A DNA stretch of 64,000 nucleotides from CAIVPM01 sp964615145 (GTDB taxonomy: Bacteria > Bacteroidota > Bacteroidia > Chitinophagales > Chitinophagaceae), in the NCBI GenBank assembly GCA_964615145.1, contig CAZTOP010000007.1, positions 25,088-89,087 on the forward strand. Reading direction: 5' to 3'. The notes beneath the pieces are model-generated. The model made no database searches, had not been told where the DNA came from, and saw only the letters and a list, made by a program, of their open reading frames with translations. Position numbers and translations under genes: made by a program. How positions within the stretch are numbered: the first letter of the stretch is position 1; each line of letters begins with the position of its first letter. Shown piece after piece: positions 8,656-16,748 of the stretch.

Positions 8656-10248
8656 CTATTTTACAAACAACTTTTCGCTCATTTTATTATCGTGACCATA
8701 AATATCATTTCTAAAATTTAACATACCATTTTTATCAACCCAACTTGTAAAATATACAATAAATACAGGAATTGTTTTTGGTAAGGTAACCCATTTCTCT
8801 TTTGGTAAATTCATTAAACTATCAATTTTATTACTTGTATAAGTAGTATCTTTTCTTAATAAATATTGAGCAAGTTTTTTGGGTTCTCCAAGCCTAATAC
8901 ATCCATGGCTAAAACTTCGATTGTTAGCACTAAATAAATCCCTGTTTGGTGTATCATGAAAATAAATATCAAAGTTGTTTGGAAACAAAAACTTTACTAA
9001 GCCTAATGAGTTTTTTTGACCAGGTTTTTGACGATACATTGGATTATTATCATCACTACCATATTTTTCCATATTATTTTTTTCGAGATAATTTCTATCT
9101 TTTTTTATTCCTGGTAATATTTCATTTTTAACTATACTTGAAGGTACGTTCCAATATGGGCTAAAAACAATATACTTTAGATTGCCAGTAAATATAACTG
9201 TACTTGTAGCTGTTTTTCCTACAATAACATTCATATCCCAAGTATTAATGGCACTATCAAAAATGTGCAATTTGTATTCGGGAATATTTACTAAAAAATA
9301 ATTGCTGTCCTTTTCTGCGGGCAACCATCTAGCTCTTTCAATATTTATTAAAATTGTTTCAATTCTTTTTTTAATTGGTATGTTAAATGATTTTATTACA
9401 TTATTTCCAATAGCTCCATCTGCTACTAGTCCATTTCTTTTTTGAAATTGTTTAACAGCAGTAAACATTGAACTATCATATTTATTTACAGTATCTTCTT
9501 GCTTTAAATCTCCTAATAAAAACAATCTAAGCTTTATATCTCCTATTATGCTTGAACTATCTCCTTTTACAATACTTTTTGCAGGATATGCAATTGTATC
9601 TGAGGGATATTTTCTTTGTAAATTATAATAAAAAAGTAATTGATCTTGTAGTTTTTTATACTGTGAATTAAAAGGTGCATACACTTCTGCTTCTTTTGCT
9701 TTATTGTTTAATACCGAATCCAACAATGCTGTTAAATCAACCTTTTTTCTGGGTATAAACCATCCTAATTCTGTTGCATCTACATCAATACCTTTATATA
9801 CTTTGGCAGCATAATTAAAAAACTGACCAGTAATTAAAAGTTCAGTATTTAAAACATCTTTCTGATTGTATTTTTTGTTATTATTACTTTTAAAAAAGTC
9901 GTACAATTTCATTAATTCTTTATTCAATAAACTGCTATCCTGTAGCTCTGAAACAGTTGTGTTTAAAAGGTTGTAAAAGTTATTGGCTTGTTCTGCAAGC
10001 CCACTGGAATCAAACCATGCAAACTGATAATTTCTTTCTTTGTAAAAGTCAAAAAATTGTTCTCTGTATTTTGTAAATGACGAATCTTTAGAAAGAAAAT
10101 TATCTAATTGTATACTATCAAAAAATAAATTATTGAAAGATGTTTGTTTGTTTATGGTAGTATCTGTAATTATTTGTTTACGATTTTTTTGCTTACAAGA
10201 AATGCCGATAATAAATAACAGAAATGAAGCAGAAATCAATTTTTTCAT
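8656..10248 (-). CDS. L,D-transpeptidase (YcbB/LdtD-like) with peptidoglycan-binding domain
   Basis: Makes 3-3 peptidoglycan cross-links, or attaches proteins to peptidoglycan, in the periplasm. From the chosen ATG (MKKLISASF, six codons inside the longest frame that opens at 10266) it is 530 residues. A lipoprotein-like signal ends at ...IIGISC, so it is probably lipid-anchored. An N-terminal scaffold domain is followed by a PG_binding_1 repeat (SSMFTAVKQFQKRNGL...GAIGNNVIKSF) and a YkuD catalytic domain with the active-site motif SHGCIRLGEP (catalytic Cys about residue 450, upstream His in FDIYFHDTP). The order and length match the large YcbB type. It stands alone, divergent from the thiolase gene. 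Confidence 0.92.
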   Translation of the reverse strand: MKKLISASFLLFIIGISCKQKNRKQIITDTTINKQTSFNNLFFDSIQLDNFLSKDSSFTKYREQFFDFYKERNYQFAWFDSSGLAEQANNFYNLLNTTVSELQDSSLLNKELMKLYDFFKSNNNKKYNQKDVLNTELLITGQFFNYAAKVYKGIDVDATELGWFIPRKKVDLTALLDSVLNNKAKEAEVYAPFNSQYKKLQDQLLFYYNLQRKYPSDTIAYPAKSIVKGDSSSIIGDIKLRLFLLGDLKQEDTVNKYDSSMFTAVKQFQKRNGLVADGAIGNNVIKSFNIPIKKRIETILINIERARWLPAEKDSNYFLVNIPEYKLHIFDSAINTWDMNVIVGKTATSTVIFTGNLKYIVFSPYWNVPSSIVKNEILPGIKKDRNYLEKNNMEKYGSDDNNPMYRQKPGQKNSLGLVKFLFPNNFDIYFHDTPNRDLFSANNRSFSHGCIRLGEPKKLAQYLLRKDTTYTSNKIDSLMNLPKEKWVTLPKTIPVFIVYFTSWVDKNGMLNFRNDIYGHDNKMSEKLFVK

Positions 10249-10335
10249 AAAGTGAAAATAAAGCATTTGTACATTAACTCCTTAGTTGGTATTAACTTGT
10301 TGTAAGAATGATGAAACAATATTACATATAGATAG

Positions 10336-10363
10336 TTGCATAAACAACTTATTTGTATATTTG
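10336..10363 (+). promoter_or_regulatory. Bacteroidota-type promoter for the thiolase gene
   Basis: A -33 TTG at 10336-10338, a 17-nt spacer and an exact TAnnTTTG -7 box (TATATTTG) at 10356-10363. Transcription would start near 10369, about a dozen bases before the ATG at 10382. This argues against the longer frame that opens at 10286. Consensus match only. Confidence 0.55.
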
Positions 10364-10381
10364 AGTTTTAAAAATATTTTT

Positions 10382-11557
10382 ATGCAAGAAGCATACATAA
10401 TTGCTGGATATAGAACAGCTGTTACCAAAAGCAAAAAAGGTGGATTTAGATTTTTCCGACCAGATGATTTAGCTATAGAAGTAATAAAGGGATTAACAGC
10501 TACCATACCACAGCTTGACACCAAAAGAATTGATGATGTAATTGTAGGAAATGCTGTACCCGAAGCGGAACAAGGATTGCAATTTGGAAGAATAATAGCA
10601 GCAAAAGCATTGGGAATTGAGGTTGCAGGAATAACTATTAACCGATATTGTGCAAGTGGGCTTGAAAGTATTGCAATTGCTACTGCAAAAATAAGAACTG
10701 GAATGGCAGATTGTATAATTGCAGGGGGAACAGAAAGTATGAGTATGGTGCCAACAGCAGGCTGGAAAACAGTTCCATCGTACGATATAGCAAAAAACGA
10801 ACCTGACTATTATTTAAGTATGGGCTTAACAGCAGAGGCCGTAGCTAAAGAATTTAATGTTAGTAGAGAGCAACAAGACGAATTTGCTTTTAATTCTCAC
10901 CAAAAAGCAATGAAAGCAATTGCTAACGGAAACTTTAAATCTGGTATTTTGCCAATCAATGTTGAAGAAACTTATTTAAACGAAAAAGGAAAAAAAGCAA
11001 AACGAAACTATATAGTAGATACCGATGAAGGTGTACGTGCAGATACCAGCATTGAAGGATTAGCCAAACTAAAACCAGCTTTTGCACAAGGTGGTTGTAT
11101 TACCGCAGGTAATAGCTCGCAAACCAGTGATGGTGCAGCTTTTGTAATTGTGATGAGTGAAAAAATGATGAATGAACTTGGCTTGCAACCTATTGGCAGG
11201 TTAGTAAATTGTGCTGTTGCAGGTGTTGAACCAAGAATTATGGGAATTGGTCCTGTTGCTGCAATACCAAAAGTATTAAAACAGGCAGGAATGAATTTGA
11301 CTGATATTGATTTAATTGAGCTCAATGAAGCTTTTGCATCTCAATCTATTGCTGTAATTGATAAACTTAACCTTAATAAAGATATTGTAAATATTAATGG
11401 TGGAGCCATTGCATTGGGTCATCCTTTGGGTTGTACAGGTTGTAAATTAACCGTTCAAATTTTAAACGATTTGCAACGACTGAATAAAAAATATGGAATG
11501 GTTACAGCTTGTGTTGGTGGAGGGCAAGGTATAGCAGGAATTATTGAAAGATTGTAA
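10382..11557 (+). CDS. fadA: Acetyl-CoA C-acyltransferase (thiolase)
   Basis: Catalyses thiolytic cleavage of 3-ketoacyl-CoA in beta-oxidation, or the reverse condensation. From the ATG at 10382 it has 391 residues, the standard thiolase length. Nucleophile Cys90 lies in NRYCASGLES, the base His347 in GGAIALGHPLGCTG, and the second Cys377 in TACVGGGQG. A longer frame begins at 10286, but a good promoter lies inside that extension, so the shorter start is preferred. No fadB or acyl-CoA dehydrogenase is adjacent, so pathway direction cannot be decided. A hairpin terminator follows. Confidence 0.93.
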   Translation: MQEAYIIAGYRTAVTKSKKGGFRFFRPDDLAIEVIKGLTATIPQLDTKRIDDVIVGNAVPEAEQGLQFGRIIAAKALGIEVAGITINRYCASGLESIAIATAKIRTGMADCIIAGGTESMSMVPTAGWKTVPSYDIAKNEPDYYLSMGLTAEAVAKEFNVSREQQDEFAFNSHQKAMKAIANGNFKSGILPINVEETYLNEKGKKAKRNYIVDTDEGVRADTSIEGLAKLKPAFAQGGCITAGNSSQTSDGAAFVIVMSEKMMNELGLQPIGRLVNCAVAGVEPRIMGIGPVAAIPKVLKQAGMNLTDIDLIELNEAFASQSIAVIDKLNLNKDIVNINGGAIALGHPLGCTGCKLTVQILNDLQRLNKKYGMVTACVGGGQGIAGIIERL

Positions 11558-11574
11558 TTTATTAAGATAAAACG

Positions 11575-11609
11575 AAAGACCTTGAGAGAATATTTTCAAG
11601 GTCTTTTTT
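11575..11609 (+). terminator. Rho-independent terminator after thiolase gene
   Basis: AAAGACCTTGA at 11575-11585 pairs with the complementary arm at 11596-11606, followed by a T-run. It starts 17 bp after the thiolase stop codon and separates it from the small Cys-rich gene. Confidence 0.85.
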
Positions 11610-11619
11610 ATAAAATGAT

Positions 11620-11805
11620 ATGCTTAAAATTTGTCCCAAATGTAACCAATCATTCGAATGTTGTGCAGATGATATTTCAAAATGTCATTGCATTTCTGTA
11701 AAAATAGATACCGATACTATAGCACAATTAAAAGATGAATTTGATGATTGTTTATGTGGCAAGTGTTTACAAGAACTTGCTTCTAAAATACATAACCAAT
11801 TCTGA
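11620..11805 (+). CDS. Cysteine-rich CWC-type small protein
   Basis: A 61-residue protein with nine cysteines: Cys5/Cys8 (CPKC), Cys14/Cys15, Cys22/Cys24 (CHC), Cys44, Cys46 and Cys49 (CLCGKC). The spacing fits the cysteine-rich CWC family, a presumed zinc- or metal-binding module of unknown role. It begins only 11 bp after the thiolase terminator and its last 23 bp overlap the end of the convergent barrel-protein gene. The Cys pattern makes a chance frame unlikely. Confidence 0.75.
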   Translation: MLKICPKCNQSFECCADDISKCHCISVKIDTDTIAQLKDEFDDCLCGKCLQELASKIHNQF

Positions 11806-12565
11806 TGGCTAATTCATAGTTAAATAAGGTTTGCTTGTAATTAGAAAAACCATCATAAGCTTTAGTACCATCACTTGTTGCAACATATTTAGTTCCTTCA
11901 ACCTTCCTTAACCCAATAGCCGAAGAATATTCAAATGCAAAGTGTCCATTAATGTTTTGAACTCCGTAGTGCAACATAAAATCTGTAATTTTTTCTGATT
12001 CATTTTTCTGAGCCCCATTAAATCTTAAACCAGAAGTTGCATTATAAGTAGCAGCAGGCGTAGAAAATTTGTAGTTATAAACACTATAGGAAAAACCAAT
12101 ATATGAACCATCTAAAGCATCGTCATCAGTGTAAAACTTTGGTTGAATAGAGAACATTGTACCTGTTTCTGCTTTTCTGGTATTAAAACTATACAAATTT
12201 TCAGATTCGTCAGACGAATAGATTGGAAAATTTGATGGATAATCGGTTATTATGCTTCTTTCTTGAGCTTTCATAAAAAGCGTTCTAACATAGTTTTGAT
12301 TTGTTAATCCAATAGCAGTTTGCACACTAATATTAGGTGTCAGTTTTCTTTCATAAATCAAAGGAATTTGGCCAACAAAGATTCCTGTTGGGGCTATTTT
12401 TATGATATTATTTTGGTCTGTTTTCTTTTTTGCCTTTGGAGTGTACTTACTTTTTTCGCCTGCAAAAATTATAGTTACAGTAGAGTCGTTTTGTGCTATT
12501 AAATTATTTGATATGGTACTTATCAATAATAAAATTGTAATTTTTAAAAGTTTTTTTTGATCCAT
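11783..12565 (-). CDS. Predicted outer-membrane beta-barrel protein
   Basis: A 260-residue protein with an N-terminal signal peptide (KKLLKITILLLISTISNNLIAQ). The rest is made of alternating strands such as GSYIGFSYSVYNYKF and LFNYELAIRIGYVF. The terminal aromatic residue (…RIGYVF) is the usual C-terminal strand signature for insertion by the Bam machinery. No domain with a named function is recognised. It is convergent with, and overlaps by 23 bp, the small Cys-rich gene, and is divergent from the next secreted-protein gene, 52 bp away. Confidence 0.65.
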   Translation of the reverse strand: MDQKKLLKITILLLISTISNNLIAQNDSTVTIIFAGEKSKYTPKAKKKTDQNNIIKIAPTGIFVGQIPLIYERKLTPNISVQTAIGLTNQNYVRTLFMKAQERSIITDYPSNFPIYSSDESENLYSFNTRKAETGTMFSIQPKFYTDDDALDGSYIGFSYSVYNYKFSTPAATYNATSGLRFNGAQKNESEKITDFMLHYGVQNINGHFAFEYSSAIGLRKVEGTKYVATSDGTKAYDGFSNYKQTLFNYELAIRIGYVF

Positions 12566-12617
12566 TAAGTTTTTTATACAAAACTAGCTTTTATTTGTAA
12601 TCAACAAAATCTTTAAA

Positions 12618-14261
12618 ATGAAAAAATTAATTTTAAGTATTGGTTTCCTATTCATTATGATAGTTTCCAATGCACAAAAAGCCACTATTACATGGGGAGA
12701 AATGAGTAAAAAGGAAACTCAGTTTGAACAAATGATTAATGGCTCCGATGGCGAAATCATTAAACTTTCTACAGAAGTTAAAGGCGGCGGAGGTTTATTT
12801 GGAATAGGAGCAAACTTTAAATACTTACCTATTTTGACAAAATATGATAAAAGGTTCAACGAAATAAAATCAAATAATTTTCCCGCTGATGAAAAAGGAA
12901 CAAGAATGAATGGTTTTTTGAGGTTGAAAAATTTAATTTATTTAATGAGTAATCGATATGATAAAGAAACAAAAAGCACCAATTATTTTGCACAACCCAT
13001 TAATGTAAATACACTCAATACAGAAGGAGGGTTGGTAAATTTCGGATCATTCGAGGCCAGAAGCGGCGGCATTTTTAGTGGCGTTAGTGAATCATTGGTA
13101 AATTTTGTACAATCAAAGGATAGCTCAAAGCTTTTGGTATTTGCACTTACCCCATATAAGAAAAAAGAAAATGAAAAATACTATATGGCAGTGTATGATA
13201 ATGACATGAAAAAGTTGTGGGAAAAAACTATTGAATTACCATACGAAGATAAATATGTGTTAATGTTTGATTATTTCATCACAAATACTGGAGCAGTGGG
13301 TATTTTATTTAAACATTATGATCAGGAAGTAAAAAAAGAATCCGTTAAGGTAGATGGAGCAAGGGTGCCTGCTTATAAAACAAAACTCTTAATTTATGAT
13401 GCAAAAATTTCAAACCCTAAAGAAATAGTTTTTAATGTTGACAATAAGTTTATTGAAAATGTAGACCTAACTACAGATGCTAGTGATAACCTTACAATGT
13501 TTGGGACCTATAAAACAAAAGAGAGTGGTCATTTAACAGGTTATTTCATCTCAAGTATTGATAGACAAAACAATTCAACTACGCTTAAAAAAATGGAAGC
13601 TTTTCCTCAAGAATTAAACGATTTGCTTGATGAAGATAATCAAGGTCTAAAAAAGGAAAAAGACCCTGGACCTCAAATATTTTTTAGACTAAGAGAATCT
13701 TTGCAACGTGATAATGGAAGTTTAGACTATTTATTGGAATATTACAGAGTTGTTGAACATACTGTAAACAGGAATAATGGAATGGGATCGATAGGAGGAG
13801 GTACTGTAAGCATTGGGTCAACAAGTTCATACACCTACAGAATGTATTATTATGGCGATATTCTAGATATTAATATATCAAAAACTGGCAAGTCTACTTT
13901 TGTAAGAATTCCTAAAATGCAAGAGTCAAAAGATTTTACAATGTGCAGTGGTTTTGTAGCACAAACTTATGGTAATAAACTTTTCTTATTTTATAATGAT
14001 GATAAAGACAATGTTACTAGAGATTTGACAAAGAAGCCTGAAACTTGTACCCGATTTGGAAAAAGTAGTTTTGTGATGACCACTATTGACGAAAAAGGAG
14101 CTTTTACAAGAGATGAATTATTTAGTAATAAAGATTTACCAGTGACTACCTGTATTAAATATTGTAGTAAACTAGCAAAAAATAAAATTAGCCTTTATGC
14201 ACAAAAAATAGATGCATTGTCTGCATCAAAAGATATGTTGGGTTGCCTTGAGCTAAAATAA
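12618..14261 (+). CDS. Secreted or periplasmic protein of unknown function
   Basis: A 547-residue protein with a clear signal peptide (MKKLILSIGFLFIMIVSNAQ). No lipobox, sorting domain or known catalytic motif is seen. The body has many short strands with turn-like Asp/Asn/Gly loops (for example YDNDMKKLWEKTIELPYEDK), which suggests a beta-propeller-like or beta-sandwich fold, but this is inference. A Gly-rich stretch (MGSIGGGTVSIGSTSSYTY) lies near residue 390. It starts 52 bp from the divergent barrel-protein gene, so both may share a regulatory region, and is followed by a strong bidirectional terminator. Confidence 0.7.
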   Translation: MKKLILSIGFLFIMIVSNAQKATITWGEMSKKETQFEQMINGSDGEIIKLSTEVKGGGGLFGIGANFKYLPILTKYDKRFNEIKSNNFPADEKGTRMNGFLRLKNLIYLMSNRYDKETKSTNYFAQPINVNTLNTEGGLVNFGSFEARSGGIFSGVSESLVNFVQSKDSSKLLVFALTPYKKKENEKYYMAVYDNDMKKLWEKTIELPYEDKYVLMFDYFITNTGAVGILFKHYDQEVKKESVKVDGARVPAYKTKLLIYDAKISNPKEIVFNVDNKFIENVDLTTDASDNLTMFGTYKTKESGHLTGYFISSIDRQNNSTTLKKMEAFPQELNDLLDEDNQGLKKEKDPGPQIFFRLRESLQRDNGSLDYLLEYYRVVEHTVNRNNGMGSIGGGTVSIGSTSSYTYRMYYYGDILDINISKTGKSTFVRIPKMQESKDFTMCSGFVAQTYGNKLFLFYNDDKDNVTRDLTKKPETCTRFGKSSFVMTTIDEKGAFTRDELFSNKDLPVTTCIKYCSKLAKNKISLYAQKIDALSASKDMLGCLELK

Positions 14262-14276
14262 TAAAATAATGCTTTG

Positions 14277-14320
14277 AAAAAAAGAGGCTGTCTCAAAATT
14301 TTGAGACAGCCTCTTTTTTT
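14277..14320. terminator. Bidirectional terminator, 22-bp perfect palindrome
   Basis: The arm at 14277-14298 is exactly complementary to 14299-14320; the core is AGAGGCTGTCTC and each side ends in a run of A or T. It lies between two convergent genes and can terminate both. Confidence 0.93.
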
Positions 14321-14337
14321 AGTAAAATCTTATTAGT

Positions 14338-15387
14338 CTAAAATAATAAATGTGGCCTTGCTTCAGCTAAGCCAGCATTCGTAACAACTACAAATTCCGG
14401 TCTAAATTCATCCAAATTATTAGCACCACCATAGGATAAAGCAGAACGAACACCATCTAATAATCCTGCTATCACAAACTTAACACCGCCCTTAAAAGGG
14501 ATTACAGTTGACTCTCCTTCTACATTTCTTTGCTCTTGTCCGTGAACGGTTTTGGTTTCTAGTGATGCTGCACCACGATATCTTTTATATAAACCATTTG
14601 GTTTTTCAATTACTTGTCCCGGAGCTTCTTTTGTGCCAGCAATTAATGAGCCCAACATTACACAGTGAGAACCTAAAGCCAATGCTTTTGCAATATCTCC
14701 ACTTGTTTTAATACCACCATCGGCCATTACAGGAATTGATGAAACTGCAATAATCTGTTGCAAACAACTAACATTAGGAACTCCAAAACCAGTTTTAATT
14801 CTTGTAGTACAAAGAGAGCCCCCACCAACGCCAACACGTAAACCATCTGCACCCCAGGCTTCTAAATCTTGTGCAGCTTTAGCACTTGCAATATTGCCAG
14901 CAATAATATCCACGTGATTTGGTAAAGATTTTTTTAATGCTGCAATAGCATCTTTAACATTCTCGTGATGTCCGTGTGCCACATCAATCAAAATAATATT
15001 TGCTCCAGCTTCAACCAAAGCAACTGCTCTTTCAGCATAATCACCATTGGCACCAACTGCAGCCATTACAGGAATATTTTCGATGCCACAAGATTTCCAA
15101 ATAGCATTTACTTTTTCTTCTTTTATTCCAACAATAATTTTTGCAATTTCTTGAGCTTGCTGCTCAATACTCATAAATCTATGAATACAGCCAACACCAC
15201 CCATTTGAGCAATAGCAATGGCCATTTTGCTTTCACAAACTGTGTCCATACAACTTGCCACCAAAGGAATACAAAGGCTATAGTTTTTGGTAACTTTTGT
15301 AACAAGACTTATGTTTTTTCTTGATGAAACAGATGAATATGATGGCACTAGTTGAATGTCATCGTAAGTAAGAAAGTGTGTATACAT
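14338..15387 (-). CDS. guaC: GMP reductase (IMPDH/GMPR family, no CBS domains)
   Basis: Converts GMP to IMP with NADPH in purine salvage. From the ATG chosen (MYTHFLTYDDIQLVPSYSSV) it is a 349-residue TIM barrel, the usual GMP reductase length; the frame stays open 11 codons further upstream. Catalytic Cys193 lies in the loop GGGSLCTTRIKTGFG, and phosphate-binding glycines follow (VMADGGIKTSGD, CVMLGSLIAG). The CBS pair found in IMP dehydrogenase is absent, replaced by a short linker near residues 85-105. The flap segment EGESTVIPFKGGVK resembles GMP reductase more than IMP dehydrogenase, but a CBS-less IMP dehydrogenase cannot be excluded. Confidence 0.78.
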   Translation of the reverse strand: MYTHFLTYDDIQLVPSYSSVSSRKNISLVTKVTKNYSLCIPLVASCMDTVCESKMAIAIAQMGGVGCIHRFMSIEQQAQEIAKIIVGIKEEKVNAIWKSCGIENIPVMAAVGANGDYAERAVALVEAGANIILIDVAHGHHENVKDAIAALKKSLPNHVDIIAGNIASAKAAQDLEAWGADGLRVGVGGGSLCTTRIKTGFGVPNVSCLQQIIAVSSIPVMADGGIKTSGDIAKALALGSHCVMLGSLIAGTKEAPGQVIEKPNGLYKRYRGAASLETKTVHGQEQRNVEGESTVIPFKGGVKFVIAGLLDGVRSALSYGGANNLDEFRPEFVVVTNAGLAEARPHLLF

Positions 15388-15467
15388 TTTTTGAATTATG
15401 ATTGTGAGTATAGGATACAAGTGTTATTTGTACCACTATTTTAAAAAGCAAAGATGCAGTTATAAAT

Positions 15468-16061
15468 CTATCTACCAAAAGCTCCAATATTGGCTGTGAA
15501 TATTTTTACGGCAATGGCTAATAACACTACGCCAAAAAATTTTCTTACAGCCATTAGGCCTGCTTTGCCCAAAATTCTTTCTATTGCATTTAAAGATTTT
15601 AACACTAAAAAAACAATAAGTAAATTAATAAAAATGGCTATTAAGATGATATATTCATTTTTATCTTGCCTTTCAAATGTAGCTTTTAAACTCATAATTG
15701 AAGTTAAGGTTCCCGAGCCAGCAATTAAAGGAAATGCAATAGGCACAATAGTTCCTGATTTTGAATCTTTTTCGGCTTTAAAAAATTCAATCCCCAAAAC
15801 CATTTCTAAGCCTAATATAAAAATTACAATTGAGCCTGCTACTGCAAAAGAGCTTACATCAACACCTAATAATCCCAAAAATGGTTTACCTACAAAAAAG
15901 AACAAAATCATTAAAGCACCAGATACCAAGGTTGCTTTTGTAGCACTTATGCCCCCCATTTTTTCTTTATAAGAAATTAACATTGGTACAGAACCTACAA
16001 TATCTATAACTGCAAATAAGGTAAAAGTAACAGTGAGTAATTGATCAATATTGATTTCCAT
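15468..16061 (-). CDS. MarC-family integral membrane protein
   Basis: A 197-residue inner-membrane protein with six hydrophobic segments and the typical N-terminal family signature (LLTVTFTLFAVIDIVGSVPMLI) and central IVPIAFPLIAGSGTLTSIM. The MarC/UPF0056 family has no established transport substrate, and its original link with multiple antibiotic resistance was not upheld. It starts 9 bp after the stop of the upstream toxin-like gene on the same strand, so it may be read from the same transcript. Confidence 0.9.
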   Translation of the reverse strand: MEINIDQLLTVTFTLFAVIDIVGSVPMLISYKEKMGGISATKATLVSGALMILFFFVGKPFLGLLGVDVSSFAVAGSIVIFILGLEMVLGIEFFKAEKDSKSGTIVPIAFPLIAGSGTLTSIMSLKATFERQDKNEYIILIAIFINLLIVFLVLKSLNAIERILGKAGLMAVRKFFGVVLLAIAVKIFTANIGAFGR

Positions 16062-16070
16062 ATAATCTTT

Positions 16071-16367
16071 TTAAGCTTTATTCCATAGAGGTTTTTGATG
16101 AGTACTAAAAATTCTCAAAATCACAATTGCATTGTTTTGTTCATTTAAATAGTAATGTATCAAATAAGGAAACTTTTTTATACGTGTACATCGAATATTT
16201 GCATATCTAATTGTTGCTGCCAAGGGAGTAATAGACAATTTTTTTAGCCTAATTTCTACATTTTCCAAAAATTTCTCATTAATCTTTGACGAAATGTTTT
16301 TATAATATTCACATATTTCTTGTAAGTCTTTTTCGGCATTAGGCGAAAAGACTATAGCAAAATTCAT
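16071..16367 (-). CDS. RelE/ParE-superfamily toxin-like protein
   Basis: A 98-residue protein with the fold signature of RelE/ParE toxins: an N-terminal helical pair after FSPNAEKDLQEICEYYKNIS and a C-terminal strand set RIKKFPYLIHYYLNEQNNAIVILRIFSTHQKP, as in ParE-type ribonuclease or gyrase toxins. The start lies 6 bp downstream of the stop of the small upstream gene, the usual antitoxin-toxin order. Whether it acts on ribosomes or gyrase cannot be read from the sequence. Confidence 0.82.
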   Translation of the reverse strand: MNFAIVFSPNAEKDLQEICEYYKNISSKINEKFLENVEIRLKKLSITPLAATIRYANIRCTRIKKFPYLIHYYLNEQNNAIVILRIFSTHQKPLWNKA

Positions 16368-16373
16368 ACTATA

Positions 16374-16646
16374 TTATTTTCTTAAGTCATTAATAACAGC
16401 ATCCCAGCTTTTTAGTGAAGATGGATTCTCTTCAACAAATTTTTGTTCTGATAAAACTAGTTTTTGCTGCCATTCAGGAATTGAAATATGCTCTTCTTCT
16501 ATAATTTGCTCCATCACTAAATTATCAATAACAGAAGACTCATCTTCTAAAGAGTAAGCAATTATTTTTACTTTTTTACCAATCAATTCATTTGGAATAG
16601 AAAAAGAAACAGTATTCGTTTGAGGCGTTAAAATTTTTCCAACCAT
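16374..16646 (-). CDS. Putative antitoxin of the RelE/ParE-type pair
   Basis: A 90-residue protein, from the ATG at 16646 (MVGKILTPQTNTVSFSIPNELIGKKVKI); the frame is open 23 codons further. The N-terminal segment SFSIPNELIGKKVKIIAYS is the type often seen in Bacteroidota antitoxins next to ParE-like toxins. The C-terminal half is acidic and ends in a helix (SSLKSWDAVINDLRK) that could wrap the toxin. The assignment rests mainly on position, 6 bp before the toxin gene. A TAnnTTTG-type -7 box lies 14 bp upstream of this start on the minus strand. Confidence 0.7.
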   Translation of the reverse strand: MVGKILTPQTNTVSFSIPNELIGKKVKIIAYSLEDESSVIDNLVMEQIIEEEHISIPEWQQKLVLSEQKFVEENPSSLKSWDAVINDLRK

Positions 16647-16660
16647 AAAATCTATTTGTA

Positions 16661-16668
16661 CAAATCTA
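16661..16668 (-). promoter_or_regulatory. -7 box (TAnnTTTG) for antitoxin gene
   Basis: On the minus strand 16668-16661 reads TAGATTTG, an exact -7 box, 14 bp before the antitoxin ATG. No clear -33 TTG was found. It supports the ATG at 16646 over the longer frame. Confidence 0.4.
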
Positions 16669-16724
16669 AAATTAATATTTGGATGAACGTTTTTTTTATA
16701 AAAAATTAATGGCACTGCTTGTAT

Positions 16725-16732
16725 TAACTTTG
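16725..16732 (+). promoter_or_regulatory. -7 box (TAnnTTTG) for hflX
   Basis: TAACTTTG matches the Bacteroidota -7 consensus exactly and lies 16 bp before the TTG start of hflX, giving a predicted leader of about 10 bases. No strong -33 element is seen. Confidence 0.45.
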
Positions 16733-16748
16733 TTCAAATTTTTATTAC

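Noticed and set aside
10282..10524. 80-codon minus-strand open frame between the L,D-transpeptidase and thiolase genes
   Set aside because: Overlaps the thiolase gene and its promoter; no conserved features.
15490..15972. 160-codon plus-strand open frame
   Set aside because: Antisense to marC; its composition is explained by the marC codons and it shows no recognisable domain.
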